Counted from the first letter of the stretch, positions 1-9,040 are shown. The stretch is DNA of 64,000 bases from Bacteroidia bacterium (GCA_030430535.1 JAUIKY010000003.1:1-64000); one strand, 5' to 3'. Numbers and translations: made by a program. Notes: a model not told the origin generated them from the letters alone.

Positions 1-823
1 CATTTTGAATAGTGACCAATCCGTCAAAATTTTGCTGCTTCTTTAATGGGTCGGAAAAGTTTATGGAAAGGTATTGTTCAGGTGATTGAATAACATCTAC
101 ATCAATAATGGTGAAGTTGTTAATACCTGGAATAAGCACTTTGTTTTCGCCTGAATTGTCTGCTTTTATAGTTTTTCCGTTCCATTTCACGAGAATTTCG
201 CTGTCCTCAATTTTTCGGTTGATGCTATCAATTCTAAATTCAAAAACTTTTGAACGCGTGTTGTTCTCATTAAAAACAATGGACAGATTTTTTCCGTCTT
301 GAGATGCTTCAACTAATTTTTTAGCATCTTCTAAATTAATCACATCTGCCGAACGCAAAATAGACTCTAGATACTGCCAGTTTTTGCTGTAGGATTGTAG
401 GTTGTTGGTAACGATACTTAAATTTGGAGTAATGGTTTTAAACTGAAAGGTGTAATCTTCAAACCCTTTCGGGATGTTGTCGTAAATCTTGTTCAGCTTT
501 ACTGAAACGGTATATTCTGTTGCAGGTTCTAGAGGTTCATCTGGAGTAAAAATGAGTGTGTGTTTGTTGGCTACTGTTAGTTTTCCTTCGGAATGTGGTG
601 AGATAGAGACGACTTTATCGGTAATTTCTTGTCCCATTTCCCAATCCTCAACTTCGTTCGCCAAATTAATCTGGATAGGCTCAACCACCGAAACCAATCC
701 TGAAGAGGTGTAACTTATGTATTCTCTAAATTTAAAAAGATTATCGGTTTCTACTTCTTTCTTTTTGCAGGATGCGACTAGCGTAAGCACAGCTACGATA
801 GCCAAAAATTTTCTTAATGGCAT
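1..823 (-). CDS. Alpha-2-macroglobulin family lipoprotein, N-terminal part (runs off the window)
   Basis: The minus strand is open from an ATG at 823 to the window edge, giving about 274 residues without a stop. The protein starts MPLRKFLAIVAVLTLVASC, a lipoprotein signal with lipobox LVASC, so it should be anchored to a membrane on the periplasmic side. After it come Ig-like beta-rich segments (for example ANKHTLIFTPDEPLEPATEY and PEQYLSINFSDPLKK) of the kind found at the N-terminus of large bacterial alpha-2-macroglobulins, which in known cases trap proteases in the periplasm. The thioester and MG domains would lie outside the window, so the family call rests on the N-terminal portion only. 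It is divergent from the aldehyde dehydrogenase, with 211 bp between the starts. Confidence 0.72.
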   Translation of the reverse strand, partial: MPLRKFLAIVAVLTLVASCKKKEVETDNLFKFREYISYTSSGLVSVVEPIQINLANEVEDWEMGQEITDKVVSISPHSEGKLTVANKHTLIFTPDEPLEPATEYTVSVKLNKIYDNIPKGFEDYTFQFKTITPNLSIVTNNLQSYSKNWQYLESILRSADVINLEDAKKLVEASQDGKNLSIVFNENNTRSKVFEFRIDSINRKIEDSEILVKWNGKTIKADNSGENKVLIPGINNFTIIDVDVIQSPEQYLSINFSDPLKKQQNFDGLVTIQN

Positions 824-990
824 GGGTTGACGAATTAAATTGAAAATGAGCCTCAAGGAAGCGTGCGATGTTTCTTGTTAATAAAACTACGATTAAATTT
901 TGGCCCTTAGCTTTTTTGGGGTTGTTAAATTGTTCTTAAAGTTAACAATTTTAGTTTTGTTGAAATTCAGTAAAATCGACTTTTAATTGT

Positions 991-998
991 TATATTCG
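991..998 (+). promoter_or_regulatory. Candidate -7 element (TATATTCG) for the aldehyde dehydrogenase
   Basis: TATATTCG is one base from the Bacteroidota TAnnTTTG -7 consensus and lies 36 bases before the ATG, giving a leader of about 30 nt. I see no good TTTG at the usual -33 distance, so this is a weak call. The rest of the 824-1034 gap is AT-rich with no other clear element. Confidence 0.35.
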
Positions 999-1034
999 CA
1001 AATAAATCAAATAATAATAAAAAATCAGCAATAA

Positions 1035-2591
1035 ATGAAAGCGGTCGCCACTCACTTTGGAATATCTGAAGCACTTAAAATATTGGGAATTAAGGAAACA
1101 AATGAAGGGACTTCAACGGGTTGTGACAGTTTTTCTTCAACGGAAAACGTCATCGAAAGTGTGTCGCCTGTTGATGGGAAACTAATTGCAAGTGTGAAGA
1201 CAACCACAAAGGGCGATTACGAAAAAGTGATGCAAGCAGCAACTTCAGCGTTCAAAATTTGGAGAGTGATGCCAGCGCCACAACGCGGTGAAATTGTTCG
1301 GCAATTTGGTGGCAAACTTCGTAAAAAAAAGGAAGCGCTCGGTAAATTGGTGTCGTATGAAATGGGCAAATCCTACCAAGAAGGCTTGGGCGAAGTTCAG
1401 GAAATGATTGATATCTGCGATTTTGCCGTGGGCTTGTCGCGCCAGCTTCATGGCTTGACAATGCATTCCGAAAGGCCAGGGCACCGTATGTACGAGCAAT
1501 ACCATCCGCTTGGTGTGGTCGGGATTATTTCGGCCTTTAACTTTCCGGTGGCCGTTTGGAGTTGGAATACGGCTTTGGCTTGGGTGTGCGGCGATGTTTG
1601 CGTTTGGAAGCCCAGCGAAAAAACACCGCTGTGTGGTATAGCCTGTCAAAATATTATTGCCGAGGTGCTTAAAGAAAACAACCTTCCGGAAGGCATTTCC
1701 TGTTTAATTAATGGTGATTACAAAGTAGGTGAATATATGACGAAAGACAATCGAATTCCATTAATCTCAGCAACAGGTTCCACCCGAATGGGGAAAATCG
1801 TGGCACAGGAAGTTGCTACCCGTTTAGGCAAAAGTTTGCTGGAATTGGGAGGAAACAATGCCATTATTGTAACGCCCGATGCCGATATAAAAATGACGGT
1901 TATTGGGGCTGTTTTTGGGGCGGTTGGCACTGCAGGGCAGCGCTGTACGTCAACCCGACGATTGATTGTCCACGACAGTATTTATGATAAAGTGAAAAAC
2001 GCTGTGGTTGATGCTTATAAGCAATTGCGCATTGGAAATCCGTTGGATGAAAACAATCACGTTGGTCCGTTAATTGATAAAGATGCTGTAAAAATGTATC
2101 AGCAAGCTTTAGAAAAAGTGGTGGAAGAAGGTGGAAAAATCATCGTTGAAGGCGGTGTGCTTTCTGGTGAAGGCTATGAAAGCGGATGCTATGTAAAACC
2201 CGCCATTGCTGAAGCCGAGCCTGAATTTGAAATTGTTCAGCATGAAACTTTTGCACCTATTTTATATCTGCTGAAATATTCGGGCGATGTTGAAAACGCT
2301 ATCGATATACAAAATAATGTGGCACAAGGTTTGTCATCGGCAATTATGACCAATAATTTACGTGAAGCTGAGCGTTTTCTGTCGCATGCCGGAAGCGATT
2401 GCGGCATTGCCAACGTAAATATTGGGACTTCGGGAGCCGAAATTGGTGGTGCTTTTGGTGGCGAAAAAGAAACGGGCGGTGGTCGCGAAAGTGGCAGCGA
2501 TGCCTGGAAGGTATATATGCGCCGCCAAACCAATACCATCAATTACACTACAGAATTGCCGTTGGCGCAGGGTATAAAGTTTGATTTGTAA
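1035..2591 (+). CDS. ALDH7-family aldehyde dehydrogenase
   Basis: NAD(P)-dependent aldehyde dehydrogenase of 518 residues, the usual length for the ALDH7 (antiquitin, alpha-aminoadipic semialdehyde dehydrogenase) group. The general base Glu270 lies in LLELGGNNA and the catalytic Cys304 in GQRCTSTRR; ELGGNNAII and AGQRCTS are hallmarks of ALDH7. Members oxidise alpha-aminoadipate semialdehyde in lysine breakdown, and some act on betaine aldehyde or lipid-derived aldehydes, so the substrate here is inferred. It has no signal peptide and should be cytosolic. It is a single-gene unit: divergent from the macroglobulin gene and convergent with the AlbA_2 gene. The ATG was chosen because it follows a plausible promoter and gives the full family length. 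Confidence 0.9.
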   Translation: MKAVATHFGISEALKILGIKETNEGTSTGCDSFSSTENVIESVSPVDGKLIASVKTTTKGDYEKVMQAATSAFKIWRVMPAPQRGEIVRQFGGKLRKKKEALGKLVSYEMGKSYQEGLGEVQEMIDICDFAVGLSRQLHGLTMHSERPGHRMYEQYHPLGVVGIISAFNFPVAVWSWNTALAWVCGDVCVWKPSEKTPLCGIACQNIIAEVLKENNLPEGISCLINGDYKVGEYMTKDNRIPLISATGSTRMGKIVAQEVATRLGKSLLELGGNNAIIVTPDADIKMTVIGAVFGAVGTAGQRCTSTRRLIVHDSIYDKVKNAVVDAYKQLRIGNPLDENNHVGPLIDKDAVKMYQQALEKVVEEGGKIIVEGGVLSGEGYESGCYVKPAIAEAEPEFEIVQHETFAPILYLLKYSGDVENAIDIQNNVAQGLSSAIMTNNLREAERFLSHAGSDCGIANVNIGTSGAEIGGAFGGEKETGGGRESGSDAWKVYMRRQTNTINYTTELPLAQGIKFDL

Positions 2592-2606
2592 AATGAAGGA
2601 AAATAA

Positions 2607-2645
2607 AAAAACCTTGACTCTGTTTCGATTTGGAGCACAAGGTTT
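2607..2645. terminator. Bidirectional terminator between convergent genes
   Basis: Inverted repeat AAAACCTTG / CAAGGTTT with a loop of about 22 bases. The A-run at 2604-2610 becomes a T-run on the minus strand, so the hairpin fits best as the terminator of the minus-strand AlbA_2 gene, and could also serve the aldehyde dehydrogenase. Confidence 0.5.
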
Positions 2646-2724
2646 ATTTAAAAAGATTAATAGCAGTACAAACTTACAACTTTTGTTTTAATACACCAAC
2701 ATTTAATGTTAACTGGGTGTTAAA

Positions 2725-3858
2725 TTAATTGTATTTCACTTTTCTAAGTATGCGCAGGGCTTCTTTGTGGAGTTGATACACTTCGTTGTTGTATGCTTTT
2801 AGGTAAGGCTTGGCTTCATTCATCTTTTCTAGAGCTTCGTCAAACGAATTTAAATAGCAAATCAGGTAGGTGCTGGGTAGATTTTTTAAATCGGAAGTTT
2901 GTCTTTCGGTCAGTTTAAGGCCTTTTTTCAGCTTATCTAAAATGGCATTGTTGGTATTGTAAATGTGGTGCAGCACTTTTTTATCGAACTGTGGTGGTTC
3001 AAACAGCAGTTTGGTTTTTATGTGGTATTGGGCGTTGTCCTCAAAATTGATTAGGGTTTCTTCCAAAGGGTAATATTTTTTCGAATCTTGGAGTCCTAAA
3101 TTCACATATTCCAATATTTTAAAGCTGTTTTCGTCAATGGTTATTGCCACTTCATCCAACGCCGAAAAGAACAAACGCACTTGTTCGTTAATCAATTCAA
3201 TATCTACCCGCGAATAGAATACTTCATCTTTCACCGTTTTTTTTTGTCCGGCCCAACATACCACAAAATATTCCTTAAATACTTTGTATTGGGCGTTATA
3301 GTCTTTTCGGGTGTTCATAAAATGGAAAACACCATCCAAAGTATGCTCAATATTGTTTTGTGCATTGTTTTCAATGGCTTCGACAATTTTGGAGTTGACG
3401 TCCTTTATTTCAATATCGAATACTTTGGGCATACTCATGCTGCCGTCCCTAAAAAACACCGAGCCGCCGTAATATTTCCAAATGTTTTTTCTTAAGGAGG
3501 TGATTGTTCCGGTAGGGCGAATGGTAACCAGTCCCACCACTTTGTCTTCCGGTAAATGCGGAAAGGCAATATTTTCGTACTGTACAATGGGCGGATGGCT
3601 TAAATAGGCGTTGATGAGGTTCTGTATTTTGCTGTCATCAAAAAAATCGACCCCGATAATCTTGTTGTCGGCATCTTCAACGCCAATAACAATGTACGAG
3701 TTGTTTTTGGGGTTGCTGTTAGAGAGTGCGCAAACGTGCTTTAAAAACTTGGCCTTACCTTCTTTATGGCTAATATCAATCTTACGTTTTTTGTCGTAAA
3801 AACTGTTTTCGTCGTTATGGGCCAAAAGGTGTTTTATAAGTAGGCGCTTATTAATCAT
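2725..3858 (-). CDS. AlbA_2 (Schlafen-type) domain protein
   Basis: 377 residues, no signal peptide. Residues about 10-140 match the AlbA_2 (divergent AAA-4 / Schlafen AlbA) fold: an acidic/basic start, KFLKHVCALSNS, then a GVED-D-KIIGVD strand-loop and RPTGTITSLRKN later. Bacterial proteins with this domain are commonly named putative ATP-binding or transcriptional regulators; their biochemistry is poorly established. The C-terminal 230 residues contain no motif I recognise. The gene stands alone on the minus strand, convergent with the aldehyde dehydrogenase and divergent from the DUF4382 lipoprotein gene. The AlbA_2 label is a family judgement by eye; a nucleic-acid role is inference. Confidence 0.68.
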   Translation of the reverse strand: MINKRLLIKHLLAHNDENSFYDKKRKIDISHKEGKAKFLKHVCALSNSNPKNNSYIVIGVEDADNKIIGVDFFDDSKIQNLINAYLSHPPIVQYENIAFPHLPEDKVVGLVTIRPTGTITSLRKNIWKYYGGSVFFRDGSMSMPKVFDIEIKDVNSKIVEAIENNAQNNIEHTLDGVFHFMNTRKDYNAQYKVFKEYFVVCWAGQKKTVKDEVFYSRVDIELINEQVRLFFSALDEVAITIDENSFKILEYVNLGLQDSKKYYPLEETLINFEDNAQYHIKTKLLFEPPQFDKKVLHHIYNTNNAILDKLKKGLKLTERQTSDLKNLPSTYLICYLNSFDEALEKMNEAKPYLKAYNNEVYQLHKEALRILRKVKYN

Positions 3859-4051
3859 CTTTGTTAGGGAGCTAAAAACTAATCCACCAATATTTTATTA
3901 TTTCAGTATAAAAATAATCAAAACCAATGTAAAATTGTGTAATTATATGTTTTGGTTTTCATTGAATTAAAAAGGAAGATTGGGTTTGTGTAATCCAATG
4001 TCCCAATAGTTCCGTAAATAATTATAGAAATCATAAAAAACCTAAATCATT

Positions 4052-5194
4052 ATGAATGTAATTAAAAAGTTAAAATTAGCTTTTCTATCTGTTTTGTTGG
4101 TATCCGTTTTCGGGTGTGAAGACAAAAACGATTCTGAAGGCCCTAGTGCCTCACAGCCAACCATTACCGTTAAACTAGTTGATGCACCGGGCGATTTTAA
4201 AGCCGTTAACGTTGAAGTTGTTGATGTAATGATTAAAATGAACGACGACAGTGAAGATGAAAACGGATGGGTGTCGCTTGAAGTGGAAGACGAAACCATA
4301 AACTTGCTCGACTTTACAGGCGGCATGAGCAAAGTACTTGTTGAACGTTTCCCTATACCTGCCGGAACACTAAGCCAAATGCGATTGGTATTGGGCGACG
4401 GTAATACTATTGTTATTGAAAATGATAGCGAAGAAGATGTGGAGCACGATTTAAAAACACCAAGTGCCCAGCAGTCTGGATTGAAATTAAAAGTGAATTC
4501 AGAAATAGAAGAAGGCTATAGCTACGATTTTATTCTTGATTTTGATGTTGAGAAGTCTATCGTAATGGCCGGAAATTCAGATAACATCATCTTGAAACCT
4601 GTTTTAAATGTAAGTGCCGAAATCAATTCGGGTATTATTGAAGGTGCCGTAGTGCCAACCGATGTGCCTGCTATGGCCTCAGTTGTTATTGATGATATGG
4701 GTAACGATGATCCCGAAGACGATTTGGTAATTTCTGCTTACACAAATGATGCCGGTTCGTTTGCACTTTGGGGCGTACCAGCGGGAACTTACAATGTAGT
4801 TGTAACCCCAGTAAACGAAGCATCGGTTTACGGTGAAACTGTAGTAACCGATGTGGTTGTAACAAAAGGTGAAACCACCGTAATTGGAGAGCCTATTGAA
4901 TTGACCCTAATGCCAGGTTCGGTGTCAGGAACTGTTTTGGGCTTAGGTGAAGGTGTTGTTGCCGAAGCGTTAATTGTGATTGACGATATGGGAACCCCAG
5001 AAACCGAAGACGATATTGCAGTATCTGTTAATACTGATGCTGAAGGCGCATTTTTGTTGGAAGAAGTGCCAGCAGGAGATTACATGCTAACTTTTTCTGC
5101 AGAAGGCTATGTGTCGCAAACCGTTGAAGTAACAGTGGTTCCAGGAGAGGTAACTAATGTAGCAGATGTTACTTTGGTGCTTGACGAGGCATAA
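4052..5194 (+). CDS. DUF4382 lipoprotein with two carboxypeptidase-regulatory-like repeats
   Basis: 380 residues beginning with a lipoprotein signal peptide (lipobox VFGC, Cys at residue 22). Residues about 35-180 resemble DUF4382 (TVKLVDAPGDFKAVNVEV at the start, then INLLDF and AGTLSQMRL). Two tandem domains of about 95 residues follow (about 193-287 and 288-380). Both look like CarboxypepD_reg beta-sandwiches and share VIDDMG, an EDD-rich loop and VPAGTY/VPAGDY. The protein is very acidic, so calcium binding in the loops is possible but not shown. It is probably exported and surface or periplasm exposed. It is monocistronic: about 190 bp of AT-rich DNA precede it and a strong terminator follows. 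Function unknown. Confidence 0.8.
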   Translation: MNVIKKLKLAFLSVLLVSVFGCEDKNDSEGPSASQPTITVKLVDAPGDFKAVNVEVVDVMIKMNDDSEDENGWVSLEVEDETINLLDFTGGMSKVLVERFPIPAGTLSQMRLVLGDGNTIVIENDSEEDVEHDLKTPSAQQSGLKLKVNSEIEEGYSYDFILDFDVEKSIVMAGNSDNIILKPVLNVSAEINSGIIEGAVVPTDVPAMASVVIDDMGNDDPEDDLVISAYTNDAGSFALWGVPAGTYNVVVTPVNEASVYGETVVTDVVVTKGETTVIGEPIELTLMPGSVSGTVLGLGEGVVAEALIVIDDMGTPETEDDIAVSVNTDAEGAFLLEEVPAGDYMLTFSAEGYVSQTVEVTVVPGEVTNVADVTLVLDEA

Positions 5195-5215
5195 ATCTCA
5201 AAAACATATTTTGTT

Positions 5216-5247
5216 CAAAAAGCAATGCGAATAGCATTGCTTTTTTT
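5216..5247 (+). terminator. Rho-independent terminator after the DUF4382 gene
   Basis: Perfect stem AAGCAATGC / GCATTGCTT with loop GAATA, followed by seven T residues. It separates the lipoprotein gene from the bat operon promoter. Confidence 0.9.
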
Positions 5248-5325
5248 GTTTTAACCAATAATTAACGCCCTCGAAAGTTCATTTTTAACCAATTTTTAAC
5301 AGCTGTCAAATAAAAATTTTAACAA

Positions 5326-5357
5326 TTTGCAATGCTCAAATAAGGGCAGTATATTCG
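5326..5357 (+). promoter_or_regulatory. Bat operon promoter, Bacteroidota type
   Basis: TTTG at 5326-5329 and TATATTCG at 5350-5357 with a 20-base spacer fit the Bacteroidota housekeeping promoter (TTTG, about 19-21 bases, TAnnTTTG). The -7 element ends 21 bases before the MoxR ATG. This is the best promoter match in the window. Confidence 0.6.
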
Positions 5358-5378
5358 GGCTTTTAATAAAAATGAAAA

Positions 5379-6383
5379 ATGATGGAAGAAACAAGTACAA
5401 TTGATATTAAGTCGATTAACGAGAAAATTGAAAAGGAAAGTGCTTTTGTTGACTTGCTAATGTTGGAGATGAACAAAGTAATTGTTGGCCAAAAGTATAT
5501 GGTGGAACGCTTACTTATCGGTTTGCTCGGTCAGGGGCACATTCTTTTGGAGGGTGTTCCAGGTTTGGCAAAAACCTTGGCCATTAACACGCTGTCGCAA
5601 GCTGTTCATGGTAGTTTTAGCAGGATTCAGTTTACTCCAGATTTGTTGCCAGCCGATGTTACCGGAACACTAATCTATAACATGAAGGTCAATGATTTTT
5701 CCATCAAAAAAGGCCCTATTTTTGCCAACTTCGTTTTGGCCGATGAGGTAAACAGGGCACCTGCTAAAGTGCAGGCCGCTTTGCTTGAGGCCATGCAAGA
5801 AAAGCAAGTAACCATTGGCGACGATACCTTTAAGTTAGATAAACCCTTTTTGGTAATGGCCACCCAAAACCCAGTGGAGCAAGAAGGAACCTACCCTTTG
5901 CCAGAAGCTCAGGTAGACCGTTTTATGCTTAAAACCGTTATTGACTACCCGAAAATTGATGAGGAACAACTCATTATGCGGGCCAATTTAAAAGGCGCTT
6001 GGGATAAAGTAAACCCCGTGGTGTCGCTCGAACAGATCTTAAATGCCCAACAAGCGGTTCGTGAGGTTTACATGGATGAGAAGATTGAAAAATACATTCT
6101 CGATATTATTTTCGCTACACGTTACCCCGAAAAATACAGACTTACCAGTTTAAAACCGTTAATTTCATTTGGTGCTTCGCCTCGTGGAAGTATCAATTTG
6201 GCTACTGCTGCTAAGTGTTACGCATTCATCAAGCGTCGCGGTTACGTAATTCCAGAAGATGTGCGTGCCGTAGTTTACGATGTGCTAAGACACAGAATTG
6301 GCATTACTTATGAAGCCGAAGCCGAAAACGTCACTTCGGTTGATATCATCAACAAAATAGTAAACGAAATTGAAGTACCTTAA
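5379..6383 (+). CDS. MoxR-family AAA+ ATPase
   Basis: 334-residue MoxR AAA+ ATPase, normal length for the family. Walker A GVPGLAKT, Walker B FVLADEVNR and sensor 1 MATQNPVEQEGTYPLPEAQ are all intact, so it should hydrolyse ATP. MoxR proteins are thought to act as chaperones that remodel or activate VWA-domain partners; four genes downstream encode a DUF58 protein and two VWA proteins, the usual partners. It is the first gene of the bat (Bacteroides aerotolerance) operon. Two in-frame ATG codons stand side by side at 5379 and 5382; either could be used. Cytosolic, no membrane segment. Confidence 0.92.
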   Translation: MMEETSTIDIKSINEKIEKESAFVDLLMLEMNKVIVGQKYMVERLLIGLLGQGHILLEGVPGLAKTLAINTLSQAVHGSFSRIQFTPDLLPADVTGTLIYNMKVNDFSIKKGPIFANFVLADEVNRAPAKVQAALLEAMQEKQVTIGDDTFKLDKPFLVMATQNPVEQEGTYPLPEAQVDRFMLKTVIDYPKIDEEQLIMRANLKGAWDKVNPVVSLEQILNAQQAVREVYMDEKIEKYILDIIFATRYPEKYRLTSLKPLISFGASPRGSINLATAAKCYAFIKRRGYVIPEDVRAVVYDVLRHRIGITYEAEAENVTSVDIINKIVNEIEVP

Positions 6384-6459
6384 TTAGTTCTGAGTTCCAA
6401 GTTTCAAGTTCAATGTTGCTCAACTTTGAACCTTAAACCTCAAACCTTGAACAATTCAA
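6384..6459. repeat. Spacer made of GTTCAA/TTGAAC-type dispersed words
   Basis: The 76-bp gap between the MoxR and DUF58 genes consists almost wholly of short words such as AAGTTTCAAGTTCAA and their inverse AACTTTGAACCTTAAACC, forming a loose inverted repeat. Such strings are, to my knowledge, common interspersed sequence in flavobacterial genomes. No coding potential. Confidence 0.5.
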
Positions 6460-7326
6460 ATGGATACTAAAGATTTACTAAAAAAAGTACGTAAAATAGA
6501 GATCAAGACACGACGGTTGTCCGATCATATTTTTGGGGGCGAATACCATTCAACCTTCAAAGGGCGAGGTATGACCTTTAGTGAAGTACGGCAGTATCAA
6601 TTTGGCGACGATGTACGGAACATCGATTGGAACGTTACCGCACGCTACAACGAGCCTTTTGTAAAAGTATTTGAAGAAGAGCGAGAGCTTACCATGATGC
6701 TGATGGTGGATGTTTCGGGGTCTGAATTCTTCGGAACAGAGCAACAATTTAAAAATGAAGTCGTTACAGAAATAGCGGCCACATTGGCATTTTCGGCCAC
6801 TCAAAATAACGATAAAATCGGATTGATTTTGTTTTCCGATAAAGTTGAATTGTATATTCCACCAAAAAAAGGGCGTTCGCACGTACTGCGAATTATCCGT
6901 GAATTGATAGAATTTCAGCCCGAAAGCAAGCAAACCAATATTGCCGAAGCCTTAAAATTCATGCAAAACGTCATGAAGAAAAAGGCCATTGTTTTTGTGC
7001 TTTCCGATTTTATTGCCGACGATTACCACCACACCATGAAAATTGTTTCTGGCAAGCACGATGTAACGGGCATTAGGGTGTACGATAAGCGCGAAGAGGA
7101 AATTCCAAATTTGGGTATGGTGCAAATGCAGGATGAAGAAACAGGTGAACTCATGCTGGTAAATACATCCTCGAAAAAAGTACGACTCAATTACGGTAAG
7201 TTTTACAACGAAAAAGTCAACTACTACAAAGAAAGCTTTACTAAATCGGGTGCCGGCGCTATTGATTGCCGTGTGGACGAAAGCTATGTGAAAAAACTAT
7301 TGGGGTATTTTAAAAGAAGAGGATAA
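6460..7326 (+). CDS. DUF58 domain protein (VWA-like, bat operon)
   Basis: 288 residues, DUF58 family. The signature RGMTFSEVRQYQFGDDVRNIDW at about residues 36-57 is typical, and it is followed by a VWA-like fold with a metal-binding MIDAS start DVSGS in LMVDVSGSEFF. DUF58 proteins are the usual direct partner of MoxR ATPases. No signal peptide or membrane helix is visible, so it is probably cytosolic or membrane-associated through partners. Second gene of the bat operon. The ATG at 6460 gives the expected N-terminus MDTKDLLKKVRKIEIKTRR seen in the family. Confidence 0.9.
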   Translation: MDTKDLLKKVRKIEIKTRRLSDHIFGGEYHSTFKGRGMTFSEVRQYQFGDDVRNIDWNVTARYNEPFVKVFEEERELTMMLMVDVSGSEFFGTEQQFKNEVVTEIAATLAFSATQNNDKIGLILFSDKVELYIPPKKGRSHVLRIIRELIEFQPESKQTNIAEALKFMQNVMKKKAIVFVLSDFIADDYHHTMKIVSGKHDVTGIRVYDKREEEIPNLGMVQMQDEETGELMLVNTSSKKVRLNYGKFYNEKVNYYKESFTKSGAGAIDCRVDESYVKKLLGYFKRRG

Positions 7327-7335
7327 ACAAAGAGT

Positions 7336-7357
7336 TGTCAGGTTGAGCGCAGTCGAA
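7336..7357. repeat. Copy of a TGAGCGCAGTCGAA dispersed repeat
   Basis: TGTCA, a variable dinucleotide pair, then TGAGCGCAGTCGAA. The same block recurs at 63883-63906 in front of ruvB. Here it sits between the DUF58 gene and the next bat gene. A TTG inside it could extend the downstream reading frame by nine codons, which I reject as the start. Confidence 0.6.
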
Positions 7358-7369
7358 ACCAATTTAAAA

Positions 7370-9040
7370 ATGAAAAATAATTATTTGAACATATTAGAAC
7401 AAAGAACCAAGAACAAAGAGCCAAGAAACTTAAATAAAGGTGCGCTCTTGTCTTTATTCTTAATACTCAGTTCTTTATTCTCCTTTTCCCAAGTTAAATC
7501 AACCATCGATTCTACCTCGATAAAAATTGGTGAACAGATTACCTACCACATTCAGGTGGAAACCGATTCAACGAAATTGGTGGTTTTTCCAGAGGGTCAA
7601 ACCTTTTCACCGCTAGAAATGATCGAGTCTTACGATGTAGATACCTTAAAGAACAACGATAAATTCAACCTCATAAAAAAATACGGGCTCACGCAGTTCG
7701 ATTCTGGAAAGTACACCATTCCGAGGCAAAAAATAATTATTGGCGACAAAACGTTTTTTACCGATTCGCTTCAGGTTGAAGTTCGTAATGTAGTAGTCGA
7801 TTCCACCAAAGGCTTGTTCGATATCAAACCCATTATGGCTGTTGAAAAACAAGGCAACGATTGGTGGAAATATGTGCTCATAACCTTGTTGGTTCTTGGC
7901 ATTTTAGCCTTTTTGCTGTACTGGTTCATTTGGCGAAAAAAACCATTGACCGAAGAAGAAAAAATAGCCTTGCTCCCGCCATACGACCGTGCCAAGTTGG
8001 CCTTGAAAAAGTTGGATGAAGCACCTTATTTACAGGAAAAAAACCTAAAGGATTATTATTCTGAATTAACCTTTATCATCCGGAAATATTTAGATGAAAA
8101 AGTGTACGACCATGCTTTGGAAAGTACCACTGACGAGTTGATAAGCCGATTGAATTTACTAAAAGAAGCCAATCAGGTTGATTTGAGTAAAGAGGATATT
8201 AAAAATCTGGAGGCGATTTTAAAACGTGCCGATTTGGTGAAATTTGCTAAATCTGCCCCAGATATCGAGTTGGCAAAAATAGACCGCGACACCATCGATT
8301 TGGAAATAGACCACGTAAAAGAAGCCTTGCCCGAACCCACCGAAGAAGAAAAGCTTCTCGACCAAAAATACCGCGAAGAGCAAGAGCGTAAAAAGAAGCG
8401 TAAAAAAGTGTGGCTTACCGTGGGCATTAGTGTGTTTTTACTGTTGGCCACCATTACCGGGCTTTCCATAAAGTTTGGTTTCGATTATGTAAAGGACACC
8501 ATTATTGGCCACGATAGCAAAGAACTTTTAGAAGGCGAATGGGTAACCAGCCAGTATGGATTTCCACCAATCACGATTAGCACGCCAAAGGTTTTAAGAC
8601 GTACAACGCCAAAATTGCCAGAGGAAATGGTGCAACAAGTAGAGATGACCCAATTTGGCTACGGAAGTTTGATTGACAGACTCCAAATACGCGTGGCTAC
8701 TACTAAAATCAAGAATTTGGGTGAAAATAAAATAGACATTGAAAAGGCCATTGATGCTGAATTAAAACTATTTGAAAATGCTGGAGCACAGAATATCATT
8801 ACCAAAAGTGAAAAATTTGTTACGCCAAACGGAGCAGAAGGATTAAAAGTTTACGGCACAATGGATGCGCCTGTTTTAGGAACAGATGAACTTGAAAAAA
8901 GAAACTATGTGATTCTTGGTTTTACAGCTGAAAATGTTGTGCAGGAAGTCATGATTTTTCACAAGGAAAATGATGTTTATGCAGAAAAAATTTTAGAACG
9001 CGTACTTAATTCCGTGGAACTTAAAAAAGCAGAAAACTGA
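7370..9040 (+). CDS. BatD-like membrane protein of the bat operon
   Basis: 556 residues from the ATG at 7370. A signal sequence lies unusually far in (hydrophobic core LLSLFLILSSLFSFS after about 25 polar residues), then a periplasmic beta-rich domain (STIDSTSIKIGEQITYHIQV) resembling the BatD N-terminus, a membrane helix (YVLITLLVLGILAFLLYWFIW), a cytosolic segment rich in charged residues with a coiled-coil-like end (EEEKLLDQKYREEQERKKKRKK), a second helix (VWLTVGISVFLLLATITGL) and a C-terminal globular domain. The function within the Bat complex is unknown; a scaffold linking MoxR/VWA proteins to the envelope is inference. Its stop overlaps the ATG of batA by one base (TGATG), implying translational coupling. 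Confidence 0.72.
   Translation: MKNNYLNILEQRTKNKEPRNLNKGALLSLFLILSSLFSFSQVKSTIDSTSIKIGEQITYHIQVETDSTKLVVFPEGQTFSPLEMIESYDVDTLKNNDKFNLIKKYGLTQFDSGKYTIPRQKIIIGDKTFFTDSLQVEVRNVVVDSTKGLFDIKPIMAVEKQGNDWWKYVLITLLVLGILAFLLYWFIWRKKPLTEEEKIALLPPYDRAKLALKKLDEAPYLQEKNLKDYYSELTFIIRKYLDEKVYDHALESTTDELISRLNLLKEANQVDLSKEDIKNLEAILKRADLVKFAKSAPDIELAKIDRDTIDLEIDHVKEALPEPTEEEKLLDQKYREEQERKKKRKKVWLTVGISVFLLLATITGLSIKFGFDYVKDTIIGHDSKELLEGEWVTSQYGFPPITISTPKVLRRTTPKLPEEMVQQVEMTQFGYGSLIDRLQIRVATTKIKNLGENKIDIEKAIDAELKLFENAGAQNIITKSEKFVTPNGAEGLKVYGTMDAPVLGTDELEKRNYVILGFTAENVVQEVMIFHKENDVYAEKILERVLNSVELKKAEN

Noticed and set aside
108-713. Two plus-strand reading frames (108-302 and 489-713) opposite the macroglobulin gene
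   Set aside because: They lie wholly inside the minus-strand lipoprotein gene and their translations show no family-like pattern, so they are shadows.
7343-7369. TTG start nine codons upstream of the BatD-like gene
   Set aside because: The extension lies inside the TGAGCGCAGTCGAA repeat and adds residues before an already long n-region; the ATG at 7370 is more sensible.
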